Positions 26,457-35,324 of a stretch of 64,000 nucleotides of DNA are shown here, piece by piece. Location of the stretch: contig RAYR01000001.1 in the NCBI GenBank assembly GCA_003612405.1, forward strand, positions 1 through 64,000, given 5' to 3'. The notes under the pieces were generated by a model. It was not told the DNA's origin, did not search any database, and worked only from the letters and a program-made list of their open reading frames with translations. The position numbers and the translations under genes were made by a program. The DNA is from a bacterium 0.1xD8-71. Its GTDB lineage: Bacteria > Bacillota > Clostridia > Lachnospirales > Lachnospiraceae. How positions within the stretch are numbered: position 1 is the stretch's first letter; every line of letters begins with the position of its first letter.

Positions 26457-27530
26457 ATGAAAATGATGAACCATTTTAGTCTGCCATTCTGTCTGGTGAT
26501 AGAAGAGGGTGCCTGTGAGCGTCTCAATGAGATCCTGGCGGACTGTATGCCCGGAATCGAAGAGATGAAAGTCCTGATTGCCACCGAGCCGGCCCTTGTC
26601 CAGATCATGCAGGACTATTTGGAGGAGATGAAACGGGATCTGCCGCGCAGTGAGATCTATCTGATCGAAGAGAATACTTTTGACGAGGCCATGGAACTGG
26701 CAAAATATATTTGTATGAATGACTGTGAAGTAATCATAGGGGTAGGCGGCGGCAAAGTGCTGGATGTGGCAAAATATGCAGGATTTGTGGGGAAAATTCC
26801 TTATATCTGTGTACCCACAACTTTAAGCAATGACAGCCTGGCATCTCCGATATCGGTGCTAGGTACGGTGGGGGATGCCAGAAAGACATTGAAATGCAAG
26901 ATACCTACAGGAATTGTGGTGGATGTGAATGTGATCATGGGAGCACCCGTGATGCAGCTACAGTCAGGAATCGGGGATACGATCAGTAAGTATACGGCAC
27001 TGTATGACTGGAAACTGGATGCTGCCCACAGAAAAGACAGGGTGGATGATTTTTCCTATCTGCTTGCGGATATGGCACTGACTTCCTTATGTTACAATGA
27101 AGAAAAATCCTTAAAAAGCAAAGAGTTTATTAAAATACTGACACAGTCTTTGGTGCTTGGCGGGTTAGCCATGGAGATTGCCGGCAATTCCAGACCAAGC
27201 AGTGGATCGGAGCATCTTTTTTGTCATTCTTTAGAGGAAAATCATAAAGAAATACAGATATCCCATGGCATGGCGGTGGCATTGGGGAGCCTGGTAAGCA
27301 GCCGTCTCCAGGGACAGGATGTGGAACATCTGGAAAAGATTCTGAAAGCATATGATATGGATATAGATCCAATGAATTGGGGAATCACCAAAGAGATTTT
27401 TATTGACGCCTGGATGCGGGCAGCCGATACCAGAAAAGACCGGTATACGGTCCTTAATGAGGCGGAACTGGGTGAGGAGATGCTTGCGGGAATCTATGAG
27501 GAATTACGGAGCAGAGTACATGTTAAATAA
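26457..27530 (+). CDS. Glycerol-1-phosphate dehydrogenase-like protein (AraM/EgsA type)
   Basis: A 357-residue member of the iron-containing alcohol dehydrogenase fold closest, by eye, to glycerol-1-phosphate dehydrogenases. It has the nucleotide motif VGGGKVLDVAKYAG, then PTTLSNDSLASPISV, and the metal-site segments GIGDTISKYTA, GSEHLFCH and ISHGMAVALG. The expected reaction reduces dihydroxyacetone phosphate to sn-glycerol-1-phosphate with NAD(P)H. GGAGG lies 10 bases before ATG 26457; an upstream in-frame ATG at 26388 has no such site. Its end overlaps the DUF6056-like gene by 11 bases, linking the two. Confidence 0.85.
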   Translation: MKMMNHFSLPFCLVIEEGACERLNEILADCMPGIEEMKVLIATEPALVQIMQDYLEEMKRDLPRSEIYLIEENTFDEAMELAKYICMNDCEVIIGVGGGKVLDVAKYAGFVGKIPYICVPTTLSNDSLASPISVLGTVGDARKTLKCKIPTGIVVDVNVIMGAPVMQLQSGIGDTISKYTALYDWKLDAAHRKDRVDDFSYLLADMALTSLCYNEEKSLKSKEFIKILTQSLVLGGLAMEIAGNSRPSSGSEHLFCHSLEENHKEIQISHGMAVALGSLVSSRLQGQDVEHLEKILKAYDMDIDPMNWGITKEIFIDAWMRAADTRKDRYTVLNEAELGEEMLAGIYEELRSRVHVK

Positions 27531-29013
27531 TAAAGCATACAGAAAGTATCTCACATATATAATAACAATCGTTTTCTTACTGAGCCTGCTTCCGGTTCTG
27601 TATCTGGCGGGAATAGACCGGGCGTCAGGAGATGACTGGGGATACGGGCTTTTGACACATAGAGCCTGGATGGAGTCACACTCCCTTTTCCGGGTTATAC
27701 AGGCAGCCCTGCTGACGGTCAGAAACTATTACAGCAGCTGGCAGGGAACCTGGTTTTCTATTTTCTTATTCACCTTGCAGCCGGAGGCATTTTCCTACGA
27801 GATGTACTGGATTGTGCCTTATATCATGCTGAGTCTTCTGATTGGAAGTGTATCCTGTCTGTTGTATCAGATTATGGTGCGCTTCCTTCATATGTCTGTA
27901 AAAGAGTTCCTGCTGTTTGATATGAGTATCCTGTTTCTGCTGATTCAGTTTGCACCCCATAAGAAATCGGCAGTTTTCTGGTATAACGGGACGGCACACT
28001 ATACGGTGCCTTTTGCGATTGCCTTGTTTGGCATAGTATGTTTCCTGCGGTTTGTGCAGGCCTGGAAGATGCGGTATGTTGCCGGGGCGGCCGTGTGGAT
28101 GACGCTTTTGGGCGGCACCAATTATCTGGCGGCGATTTTCGGATGCCTGGGATTTCTGTTTCTGGGCATCTTCTTCTATAAAAGGAGCAGAAAAGTCCTG
28201 TGGATGGGGATTCCCCTTGTACTGGAAATGATTGGACTGTTGATCAGTGCGCTGGCACCGGGAAATGCCAGGCGCGGTGGGGAAACCTATGAAATTACAG
28301 CCGGCCGTATGCTGTGGGCGGTTCTGGAATCTTTCCGACAGGGGATAGAGGGTGTGATCAGGATGGGGAAGGAGCAGCCGGTGACCCTGGCGGCAATGAT
28401 TATACTGGCAGTACTTTTATGGGATATTTTCCAGGAAATCGCAGCGAGAGAGCATATGGAATTTCCGTTGCCGGGTATTGTGATATTTTATTTCTTTGGC
28501 ACCTATTGTGCCATGTATTGGCCGGGAATCTTTGCCGGTGTGGAAGTGTCGGGCGGGGTGCCGAACACGATTTACTGGGTTTTTGTGCTTATGTTTATGT
28601 GCAGTATGTTGTATGGATTCGGCTGGCTTGCGGCAAAGTATGCCCAGGGTGGGAATGTAAATAAAAATAACATGCGATATGTATATGCCGGGAGTGTTCT
28701 GGCAGCGATGGTAATATTAGTATTGGGCCGCAGCAATCTCAAGGATACGACGGACTATATGTGTCTGGAGTATATTATGACAGGACAGGCTGAGGATTAT
28801 AAAGAACAGATGGAGCAGTTTACGCAGTTGTTGACAGATGAGACTGTGGAAGAGGCGGTGCTTCCTTCCATCAATGACTGGCAGGGGCCGCTCATGCATA
28901 TGCCGGTGACAGAAGATCCGGAGGCATGGACCAATCAGACAGTGAAGGAATTTTTTGGGAAAAAGAGTGTGGTTTCGATACCGCGCAAAGAGTGGGAAGC
29001 GGGAAGTCCATAA
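27520..29013 (+). CDS. DUF6056-like polytopic membrane protein
   Basis: A 497-residue integral membrane protein with about 10-12 helices. The first extracytoplasmic loop contains GIDRASGDDWGYGLLTHRAW and YYSSWQGTWFSIFLF, and a later loop has SALAPGNARRGG. These features resemble DUF6056, which belongs with GT-C-type glycosyltransferases using lipid-linked sugars. It may therefore transfer a sugar to a surface polymer, but no acceptor is known. The start overlaps the glycerol-1-phosphate dehydrogenase-like gene, with GGAG eight bases before the ATG, suggesting coupled translation and a joint role in cell-surface polymer synthesis. Confidence 0.75.
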   Translation: MLNNKAYRKYLTYIITIVFLLSLLPVLYLAGIDRASGDDWGYGLLTHRAWMESHSLFRVIQAALLTVRNYYSSWQGTWFSIFLFTLQPEAFSYEMYWIVPYIMLSLLIGSVSCLLYQIMVRFLHMSVKEFLLFDMSILFLLIQFAPHKKSAVFWYNGTAHYTVPFAIALFGIVCFLRFVQAWKMRYVAGAAVWMTLLGGTNYLAAIFGCLGFLFLGIFFYKRSRKVLWMGIPLVLEMIGLLISALAPGNARRGGETYEITAGRMLWAVLESFRQGIEGVIRMGKEQPVTLAAMIILAVLLWDIFQEIAAREHMEFPLPGIVIFYFFGTYCAMYWPGIFAGVEVSGGVPNTIYWVFVLMFMCSMLYGFGWLAAKYAQGGNVNKNNMRYVYAGSVLAAMVILVLGRSNLKDTTDYMCLEYIMTGQAEDYKEQMEQFTQLLTDETVEEAVLPSINDWQGPLMHMPVTEDPEAWTNQTVKEFFGKKSVVSIPRKEWEAGSP

Positions 29014-29057
29014 AGGTTATCGAACGGAGTTTTCATATAAAATTAATAAAGCATTAA

Positions 29058-29086
29058 TTGTTTTGCATCTGTCAGTGGTATATAGT
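29058..29086 (+). promoter_or_regulatory. Promoter of the alarmone synthetase gene
   Basis: TTGTTT (29058-29063) and TATAGT (29081-29086) are separated by 17 bases, about 60 bases before the ATG at 29147. The leader contains no obvious hairpin. Confidence 0.65.
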
Positions 29087-29146
29087 AATAGAGAACTGAA
29101 AAGGAATACTAAAACAACTGTTATTTAATGGAGGACAGAGGATAAA

Positions 29147-29935
29147 ATGAGTGGAAATCCCTTTTTTCCCATAGATGAGATGAGCAGTGATTCCAATGAT
29201 GCGCAGGTAATGCTGATTCCGAAGGTGGACAAGGCCATCTATGATCATCGAAGGAAACTGGCCGGCACCATGGTGGATTATAAGGAAATGCGTATGCGTT
29301 ACAGCTGTGCGATCAAAGAGGTGCGGACGAAGTTTGATGTGTTAAATTCGGAGTTCAATGTGCGCTACCAGAGAAATCCGATTACCTCAATCAGTTCGCG
29401 TTTAAAGAGCAGCGCCAGTATCATGGAGAAGCTGAACCGGAAAGGGCTTGATTTTACAGTGGAGAATGTAGAGATTTATCTTCATGATGTAGCAGGTATC
29501 CGGGTGGTGTGTTCCTATGTGGATGATATTTACGGATTGGCACAGGCACTTGCCAAACAGGATGATATTACGGTGCTTAAGGAGAAAGATTATATTAAGA
29601 ATCCCAAGCCCAATGGGTATCGCAGTTATCATATGATTGTCAGCGTGCCGGTGTTTTTTTCGGATCAGACAAGAGATATGGCAGTGGAGGTGCAGATTCG
29701 CACCATTGCCATGGATTTCTGGGCCAGTCTGGAACATCAGCTGAAATATAAACAGGATGTGCCCAATCAACGGGAAATTGTGGAGCAGCTGACATCCTGT
29801 GCGGAACAGATTGCCTCGATTGATAAACAGATGTGGCAGGTGCGCCGGCAGATTGAAATGACCGAAGATCTGCCGACGGAAGAAGAGATTTTACTGGAGA
29901 AGCTCCGCAGGATTGATATTGCAATCAGCGAATAA
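29147..29935 (+). CDS. Small alarmone synthetase (RelQ-like GTP pyrophosphokinase)
   Basis: A 262-residue protein with a single RelA/SpoT synthetase domain and no hydrolase, TGS or ACT domain, so it is of the small-synthetase type. It should transfer pyrophosphate from ATP to GTP or GDP to make (p)ppGpp. Recognisable blocks are RYQRNPITSISSRLKS, DVAGIRVVCSYVDDIY, KPNGYRSYHMIV and EVQIRTIAMDFWASLEHQLKYK. The C-terminal helices (about 215-262) fit the tetramer-forming region of RelQ. GAGG precedes the ATG. It has its own promoter and ends 12 bases before the convergent regulator gene, with no clear terminator between them. Confidence 0.93.
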   Translation: MSGNPFFPIDEMSSDSNDAQVMLIPKVDKAIYDHRRKLAGTMVDYKEMRMRYSCAIKEVRTKFDVLNSEFNVRYQRNPITSISSRLKSSASIMEKLNRKGLDFTVENVEIYLHDVAGIRVVCSYVDDIYGLAQALAKQDDITVLKEKDYIKNPKPNGYRSYHMIVSVPVFFSDQTRDMAVEVQIRTIAMDFWASLEHQLKYKQDVPNQREIVEQLTSCAEQIASIDKQMWQVRRQIEMTEDLPTEEEILLEKLRRIDIAISE

Positions 29936-29947
29936 TAACACATGTAA

Positions 29948-30877
29948 TCAATGCTCAATATCCTCCATGGGTGCATAGTGGATATTGACTTTGATATCCT
30001 GCCCATAGTTGCCGAAAGTCTTGCCAAAGATAGTAAGACCGCCAATATGTTCGGCATCGTCGTCCACAGACATACGGAATCGGAGATTGCTGCGGTAGTC
30101 CAGGTTAAAGCTGTCGATGGTCACATCGGAGATTTTCAGGCCATCTATGAAGGTGCCTTTTTTATTGATCACCAGCAGTTTTAACAGTCCATACTGATTC
30201 CAGTTCGGGAACCACCAGTCCGGGGTGAACAGTCCGCGGGAGTCGCCAAAATCTCCCGGAGAAAGCCAGTTGCCCACACATACGTCGTTCAGATAAAAGG
30301 AGATGTCTGAGGGCCATACATTGTTGACACCCGGTGCCTCGGAACTCAATTCCGCAGAAATGGTAAGCTGTGTGATCTTCTGGAAGCTTGGAATAAAGTT
30401 GGGAATATTATATTCCACAAATCCTTTGGTAAACCATAGAATATCAGCATTGTAGCGGTCAGGATGATCAAAATACCGGGAATCATCTACTTCTCCGATC
30501 AACGCTTTGTCAGAAGCGAGACCGCAGGTAGGGCAGATGCGATAGACTGAGTAATGTCCTACCTTAATATCGGTACTATATACATTCAGAATATCTTCTT
30601 GTTTTTCCAAATCAATCAGAATCTTATCGAGATGAACAGAACAGATTTTCTGGTTGCCGTGGCCGGCAGACTCACTGGAAATGGAAATGAGGCCGCAGCT
30701 TTCCAGTTTTTTGATATGACTGGTTAGAGCACCATTGGTGATATTTAAATGGGAAGCCAGTTCGTTCATGCTCATATTATTGTTGTCCAGGAGAATGTTA
30801 AGAATTTCAACGCGGACATCAGAGCCGAGAGCTTTAAATATGTCCAGACCATCGCTTAATGAAGTAATGTGCAGCAA
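29948..30877 (-). CDS. ArsR-type winged-helix regulator with a large C-terminal domain
   Basis: A 309-residue regulator. Residues about 10-95 form an ArsR-like winged helix (ALGSDVRVEILNILL, MSMNELASHLNITNGALTSH, IKKLESCGLISI). The rest, about 210 residues, is an unusual aromatic-rich beta-type region (WPSDISFYLNDVCVGNW, LFTPDWWFPNWNQYG) that may bind a carbohydrate or similar ligand, with a small CPTCG motif. The TTG at 30877 was chosen because GGAGGA lies about eight bases upstream; the TTG at 30892 overlaps that site. It is transcribed away from putP, with its own promoter. Confidence 0.8.
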   Translation of the reverse strand: MLHITSLSDGLDIFKALGSDVRVEILNILLDNNNMSMNELASHLNITNGALTSHIKKLESCGLISISSESAGHGNQKICSVHLDKILIDLEKQEDILNVYSTDIKVGHYSVYRICPTCGLASDKALIGEVDDSRYFDHPDRYNADILWFTKGFVEYNIPNFIPSFQKITQLTISAELSSEAPGVNNVWPSDISFYLNDVCVGNWLSPGDFGDSRGLFTPDWWFPNWNQYGLLKLLVINKKGTFIDGLKISDVTIDSFNLDYRSNLRFRMSVDDDAEHIGGLTIFGKTFGNYGQDIKVNIHYAPMEDIEH

Positions 30878-30939
30878 TTTAAGTTCCTCCAATTATCAGT
30901 ATGGTTTATGATTATGTAAAATAATGAATGTCTATTAAA

Positions 30940-30968
30940 ATTATATACATAAAAAACTGATTCGTCAA
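30940..30968 (-). promoter_or_regulatory. Promoter of the winged-helix regulator gene
   Basis: Read on the minus strand, TTGACG and a perfect TATAAT are separated by 17 bases. The site is about 60 bases upstream of the TTG start and is the strongest promoter-like sequence in this gap. Confidence 0.8.
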
Positions 30969-31135
30969 TTAAATCTAATTAATTTAAAACAATCCACAGA
31001 ATAGCATAAATATAGCGTATAGAAGTTTGGAAGATAATGAGTCATTTAATTATATAAACTATTTTAGAAATAATTAAACACATAAAAATAGCAAGATTTG
31101 AGTAGTTTAAAAGCAAAAATTGTCCATATTATGAC

Positions 31136-31168
31136 AAAAAAACACAGCGCTTTGTGTAAACGCTGTGT
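31136..31168 (-). terminator. Terminator of putP
   Basis: On the minus strand a perfect 8-bp stem (ACACAGCG/CGCTGTGT, 11-base loop) is followed by a run of seven T. It lies about 40 bases after the putP stop codon. Confidence 0.8.
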
Positions 31169-31206
31169 CGAAAATCGTAAATTTATAATTATAAATTATT
31201 TAACAA

Positions 31207-32736
31207 TTAGTTTTGCTGATTCACCTCATCAAAAATCCTGACAATTTCATCGGAGGGCGCAGGTGTGAGCAGGGATACGATTACGTTGACGATTAAGGCA
31301 ATGATAAATGCCGGAAGCAGTTCATAGATGGCAAAGGCACCGCCCAGAGTCGCTATGCCGTATTTCCAGACAAATACCATGATGCCGCCTGCAATCATAC
31401 CTGCCAGGGCCCCCTGTTTGTTAGAACGTTTCCAGAACAGTGCCAGCAGAACGACAGGGCCGAAAGCAGCTCCAAATCCTGCCCAGGCGAAAGATACAAT
31501 GGTAAAGATGGAACTGTTCGGATCCTGTGCAATAAACACGGCAATCAGAGAGATTACGATTACCGTAATACGCGCAATGATCAGAGATGTTTTGGTATCC
31601 AGTTTTTTCCGGCCAAAGTCCTGCACTAGGTTCTGCGAGATACTGGATGCGGCGGCAAGTAACTGGGAATCCGCAGTGGACATGGTAGCGGCCAGAATAC
31701 CTGCAAGTATAACACCTGCTATTAATGCCGGAACAATACCCCGCATACTCAGTGTGGAGGCAATCTGAACGATAACGGTTTCTGAATTGCTGCCCTCCAA
31801 CATGGGAATGACATTTGCTTTGGACAGACTGTATCCGATTACACCGATGAATACGGCCACCGCCATGGAGATGACTACCCAGACACTGGCAATTCTGCGG
31901 GAGAGTTTCAGCTTGTTTTCATCCTCGATTGCCATAAAGCGCAGGAGAATGTGGGGCATACCAAAGTATCCAAGTCCCCATGCGAGCGTGGAGAAGATAG
32001 TCAGAGTGGTATAGGGTTTGGCTGACATGGTATCGGCTGCGTAGGTTTGTACCATGCTCAGGTAACCGGGCAATTCACTCACGTTTGCAATGACGGTATC
32101 CAGGCCGCCCACGGTGATGGCACCGAAACCGACTACAATAAGGAGTGCAACGGACATGGTAATGCCCTGAATCAGATCTGTGGTGCTTACGGCCAGAAAA
32201 CCGCCAAGGGTACAGTATAATACGATAATGGCGGCACTGAGAAGCATGGCCAGCATATAGTTCATACCGAATAAAGCGCTGAACAGCTTGCCGCAGGCAG
32301 CAAATCCTGAGGCCGTGTAAGGTACGAAGAAGACCACGATGACGACGGCGGCGATGCAGGTCAGGATATGTCTGTCATCCCCGTATCTTCTGGCAAAGAA
32401 ATCCGGGATTGTGAAGGAACCGATCTTACTGGAATACCGGCGGATCCGCTTTGAGACGAAGAGCCAGTTAAAGTAAGTGCCGAGCGCAAGGCCGATAGCA
32501 GTCCAGCCAACATCTGCAATGCCCGATATGTAGGCAAGACCCGGCAGGCCCATTAAAAGATAGCTGCTCATATCAGAGGCTTCTGCGCTCATGGCGGTGA
32601 CGAACGGGCCCAGCTTTCGGCCGCCCAGATAGAATTCGGCTGCCTGTGTATTCTGCTTGGAAAAGGTGACTCCGATATAGATCATGAAGCCCAGATATAT
32701 CATGATGGAAATAATGATACAGATTTGTGATGTCAT
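31207..32736 (-). CDS. putP: Sodium/proline symporter
   Basis: A 509-residue member of the sodium:solute symporter family (SSS), with about 13 membrane helices. The N-terminal FYLGGRKLGPFVTAMSAEAS and MSSYLLMGLPG are characteristic of PutP, and the Na+-site helix ATMSTADSQLLAAASS is present. It should take up proline with Na+, for nutrition or osmotic balance. GAGGGG precedes the ATG on the minus strand. The TetR gene lies 182 bases upstream on the same strand and may control it. It ends at a clear terminator. Confidence 0.92.
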   Translation of the reverse strand: MTSQICIIISIMIYLGFMIYIGVTFSKQNTQAAEFYLGGRKLGPFVTAMSAEASDMSSYLLMGLPGLAYISGIADVGWTAIGLALGTYFNWLFVSKRIRRYSSKIGSFTIPDFFARRYGDDRHILTCIAAVVIVVFFVPYTASGFAACGKLFSALFGMNYMLAMLLSAAIIVLYCTLGGFLAVSTTDLIQGITMSVALLIVVGFGAITVGGLDTVIANVSELPGYLSMVQTYAADTMSAKPYTTLTIFSTLAWGLGYFGMPHILLRFMAIEDENKLKLSRRIASVWVVISMAVAVFIGVIGYSLSKANVIPMLEGSNSETVIVQIASTLSMRGIVPALIAGVILAGILAATMSTADSQLLAAASSISQNLVQDFGRKKLDTKTSLIIARITVIVISLIAVFIAQDPNSSIFTIVSFAWAGFGAAFGPVVLLALFWKRSNKQGALAGMIAGGIMVFVWKYGIATLGGAFAIYELLPAFIIALIVNVIVSLLTPAPSDEIVRIFDEVNQQN

Positions 32737-32918
32737 AGTGTATTACCCCTCATTTCTGCGCACATTCTGTGTAAATTTTCTTCTTAAAATAGAATTAGTT
32801 TTCTTTTGATGCATGGATGAGCTTATGTCAGGTGCGCGATAACACAAACCTTTAGCCAGTCTATCACAGGCATAAACAGAATGAAATATGAACTATAGTA
32901 TAGAATATAATTTGTACT

Positions 32919-33512
32919 TTAAGGGGAGACAGTAATAAAACCGCGCAAAAATGTGCGAAGCAAGGTGCCGGCATACTGATAAAGGGAATATTCTCCGTTA
33001 CAGATACACCAGTCGTACATAATGGCACGTTCAAAGAGGGAATATGCCTTGACGATTTCATTGACAGACAGATCTTTTCGCAGTTCCCCGGTCTTTTGTC
33101 CGTCTATAATGATTTTACGGAGCAGTCTGTAATAGGTACGGCCATGATCCAGCAGATGCTTTTCTCCGGTAGTGATCAGCTGGGTGGAGAGCAGTCTGGC
33201 GAGAAGATCCAGGGGAACACGGTTCTCTATCATCAGAAACAGTTCATGGTTTAAGTAGACCAGACGGTCAAAGCTGGAGGGAAAAGCTTCCAGGGAAGGG
33301 GTGAGTTCCTCGTATTTTTTGTCAAAGAGATAAGAAAGGGAGGAAAGCAGGGAGTCCTTGCCGTCAAAGTAATGATAAAAGGATCCCTTTGAGGTCTCAG
33401 ACCGTTCTACAATATCGTCTATGGTAGTGTCTTCGTAACCCTGTTCATAGAAAAGCTCCCAGGCTGATTCTATGATTCTTCCCTTGGTGTTGCGGCTGTC
33501 TTTTCGCGGCAT
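32919..33512 (-). CDS. TetR family transcriptional regulator
   Basis: A 197-residue repressor-type protein. The N-terminal helix-turn-helix spans about residues 10-55 (RIIESAWELFYEQGYEDTT, then IVERSETSKGSFYHYF). The remainder is an all-helical ligand and dimer domain with no recognisable specificity. GGAGG seven bases upstream fixes the ATG. Upstream, AGTCTGT and a partly matching ACAGATTAGACT around 33540-33570 could form its operator. It is oriented with putP, 182 bases downstream, and divergent from the rRNA methyltransferase gene, so either may be a target. Confidence 0.88.
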   Translation of the reverse strand: MPRKDSRNTKGRIIESAWELFYEQGYEDTTIDDIVERSETSKGSFYHYFDGKDSLLSSLSYLFDKKYEELTPSLEAFPSSFDRLVYLNHELFLMIENRVPLDLLARLLSTQLITTGEKHLLDHGRTYYRLLRKIIIDGQKTGELRKDLSVNEIVKAYSLFERAIMYDWCICNGEYSLYQYAGTLLRTFLRGFITVSP

Positions 33513-33622
33513 GGCAGATCCTCCTTATGATAAAATATCAGTCTGTAAAATAGTTCAACAGATTAGACTTTTATATGTATTTTATCTAATAATACCAGAA
33601 GAAAACGATAGAGACAAACTGT

Positions 33623-33651
33623 TTGACAGGAATCTGCAAGAGACTTACTAT
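33623..33651 (+). promoter_or_regulatory. Promoter of the rRNA methyltransferase gene
   Basis: A consensus TTGACA (33623-33628) is followed after 17 bases by TACTAT (33646-33651), and TATAAT occurs five bases further on. It lies in the divergent gap between the TetR gene and the methyltransferase gene. Confidence 0.7.
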
Positions 33652-33754
33652 ATAATAACAGGCACACATATATTACAGAGTGTGGATAAATATAAGGCAT
33701 GAAAGAAGTAATAAAGTGATTGCTGACATGCATATAATGATATGGGAGACGATG

Positions 33755-35185
33755 ATGGATGGATTAAATGGGCTTCCACAGGCGTTCTGTGAGCGGATGA
33801 AGAAGTTTATGGGAGATGACTACAAGGCTTTTCTGTCATGTTATGACAAAGAGCGTCATTATGGTCTCAGGTACAATCCCTTAAAAGATTCGGCAGAAAC
33901 ATTTGTGGAGAAAATGCCTTTTGATCTGGAAAAGATTTCCTGGGCAGAAGAGGGATATTACTATCAGGCGGTACAACAGCCTGGACGACATGTGCTTCAT
34001 GAGGCAGGAGCCTATTATATTCAGGAACCTTCCGCCATGGCCGTGGCGGAAATCCTGGATCCACAGCCGGGGGAGCGGATTCTGGATCTGTGTGCGGCTC
34101 CGGGAGGTAAAAGTACGCAGATTGCCGGCAGGATGAGGGCAAGCGGCCTTTTGGTGTCAAATGAGATCATGCCGGAGCGGGCGAAAATACTTTCTCAGAA
34201 TGTGGAACGGATGGGAATATCCAACTGTGTCGTGTGCAGTGAGAGGCCGGAACGGATGGCGGCACTTTTTCCTGCTTTTTTTGACCGGATCTTGGTGGAT
34301 GCACCTTGTTCCGGAGAGGGAATGTTCCGCAAAGAAGAGGCGGCCAGGCAGGAGTGGTCACCCTCCCAGGTACAGATGTGTGCGGCCAGGCAGCAAGGGA
34401 TATTGGAGGAAGCGGCTAAAATGTTAAAGCCGGGCGGTGTCCTGGTCTATTCTACCTGTACCTTTGCACCAGAAGAGAACGAAGGAACAGTCAGTGTATT
34501 TGTACATGCCCATGATGATTTTACAATAGAAGAAATACTTTGTGACAGTGCTTTTTTATGCGGGCAGCCGGAGTGGATAACAGATCCGGCTGCGGGCATC
34601 AGGTATACCATGCGGCTCTGGCCCCACAGGCTGAAGGGAGAAGGGCACTATATTGCAAGACTTCGCAGAAAAGGAGAGCCGGTGGAGCTTGCAGGGCAGG
34701 AAGTTGGGAAGAAGCAGGCGAAGGAAAAGAAGAACGGTAAAGAATGGACCGACGACAGAAAGCGTCGTGAGGCAGTGGAGGAATTTCTGACAGGAGAACT
34801 GGGAATAACGGCGGCATGGACAGCCAGTCACAGAGGGACGATCCAGTCTTTTGGCGAACAGCTGTATCTGGTGCCGGAAGAGATGATACCTTTGAAAGGA
34901 GTTAAGATTCTGCGGCCGGGGCTTTGTCTTCTTGCGGATAAGAAGAATCGTTTTGAACCCGCACATGCGTTGGCGCTTTGCCTTAACAGGAAAGATACGG
35001 AAAGGGTCCGGAAACTGACTAAAGAGGAGGCAGAGCGGTATGTTCACGGAGAAAGTATTCCCTGCGGGGAAGAAAAAGGATGGACTCTTCTTACCTATGA
35101 GGGATATTCTCTTGGGTTTGGCAAGGCTTCCGGAGGACAGATGAAGAATCATTACCCTAAGGGCCTTCGCATTAACAGACAGTAA
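33755..35185 (+). CDS. RsmF/NOP2-Sun family rRNA cytosine-C5 methyltransferase
   Basis: A 476-residue SAM-dependent RNA m5C methyltransferase. The N-terminal region precedes a Rossmann domain with the SAM motif LDLCAAPGGKSTQIAG and both catalytic cysteines: DAPCSGEGMF (motif IV) and VYSTCTF (motif VI). The C-terminal part (about 320-476) resembles the RsmF PUA-like and RNA-binding tail (HGESIPC, YEGYSLGFGK). The likely target is 16S rRNA. GGGAG is six bases before ATG 33755; other in-frame ATGs upstream lack a better site. It has its own promoter. Confidence 0.92.
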   Translation: MDGLNGLPQAFCERMKKFMGDDYKAFLSCYDKERHYGLRYNPLKDSAETFVEKMPFDLEKISWAEEGYYYQAVQQPGRHVLHEAGAYYIQEPSAMAVAEILDPQPGERILDLCAAPGGKSTQIAGRMRASGLLVSNEIMPERAKILSQNVERMGISNCVVCSERPERMAALFPAFFDRILVDAPCSGEGMFRKEEAARQEWSPSQVQMCAARQQGILEEAAKMLKPGGVLVYSTCTFAPEENEGTVSVFVHAHDDFTIEEILCDSAFLCGQPEWITDPAAGIRYTMRLWPHRLKGEGHYIARLRRKGEPVELAGQEVGKKQAKEKKNGKEWTDDRKRREAVEEFLTGELGITAAWTASHRGTIQSFGEQLYLVPEEMIPLKGVKILRPGLCLLADKKNRFEPAHALALCLNRKDTERVRKLTKEEAERYVHGESIPCGEEKGWTLLTYEGYSLGFGKASGGQMKNHYPKGLRINRQ

Positions 35186-35223
35186 GTTATCCGGTAAAAA
35201 GAGCAGAAGATAATTTAGGAAAA

Positions 35224-35253
35224 GTAAATTTTGCCTTGTAAAATTATTTTGCC
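35224..35253. repeat. Possible degenerate copy of the double-hairpin element
   Basis: This stretch starts GTAAATTTTGCCTTG and continues as an inverted AAAATT, matching only the left half of the 17162 and 42270 elements. It has gaps and lacks the GC-rich right hairpin. It lies in the gap before the MBOAT gene and may overlap its promoter. The likeness may be chance in AT-rich DNA. Confidence 0.3.
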
Positions 35254-35324
35254 TGGAATATACTAGATATAGGGTCTGTACATAAGATAAAACGCCCTAA
35301 TTTGTGTGTGGGAGTTCTATAGTA

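Larger units (their letters stand above)
30878..31206. other. AT-rich intergenic region between regulator and putP
   Basis: About 330 bases with no gene. It holds the ribosome site and promoter of the minus-strand regulator (30940-30968), the terminator of putP (31136-31168), and a perfect 18-base AT palindrome, AATTTATAATTATAAATT, at about 31180-31197. The stretch 31000-31130 is very AT-rich, and I see nothing else defined in it. Confidence 0.6.

Noticed and set aside
31180-31197. Perfect 18-base AT palindrome as an operator
   Set aside because: All of its bases are A or T in an AT-rich gap, so chance is likely; it is mentioned only in the gap description.
33472-33702. A 76-residue plus-strand open frame between the TetR and methyltransferase genes
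   Set aside because: It starts inside the TetR gene on the other strand, crosses a good promoter, and its protein looks random.
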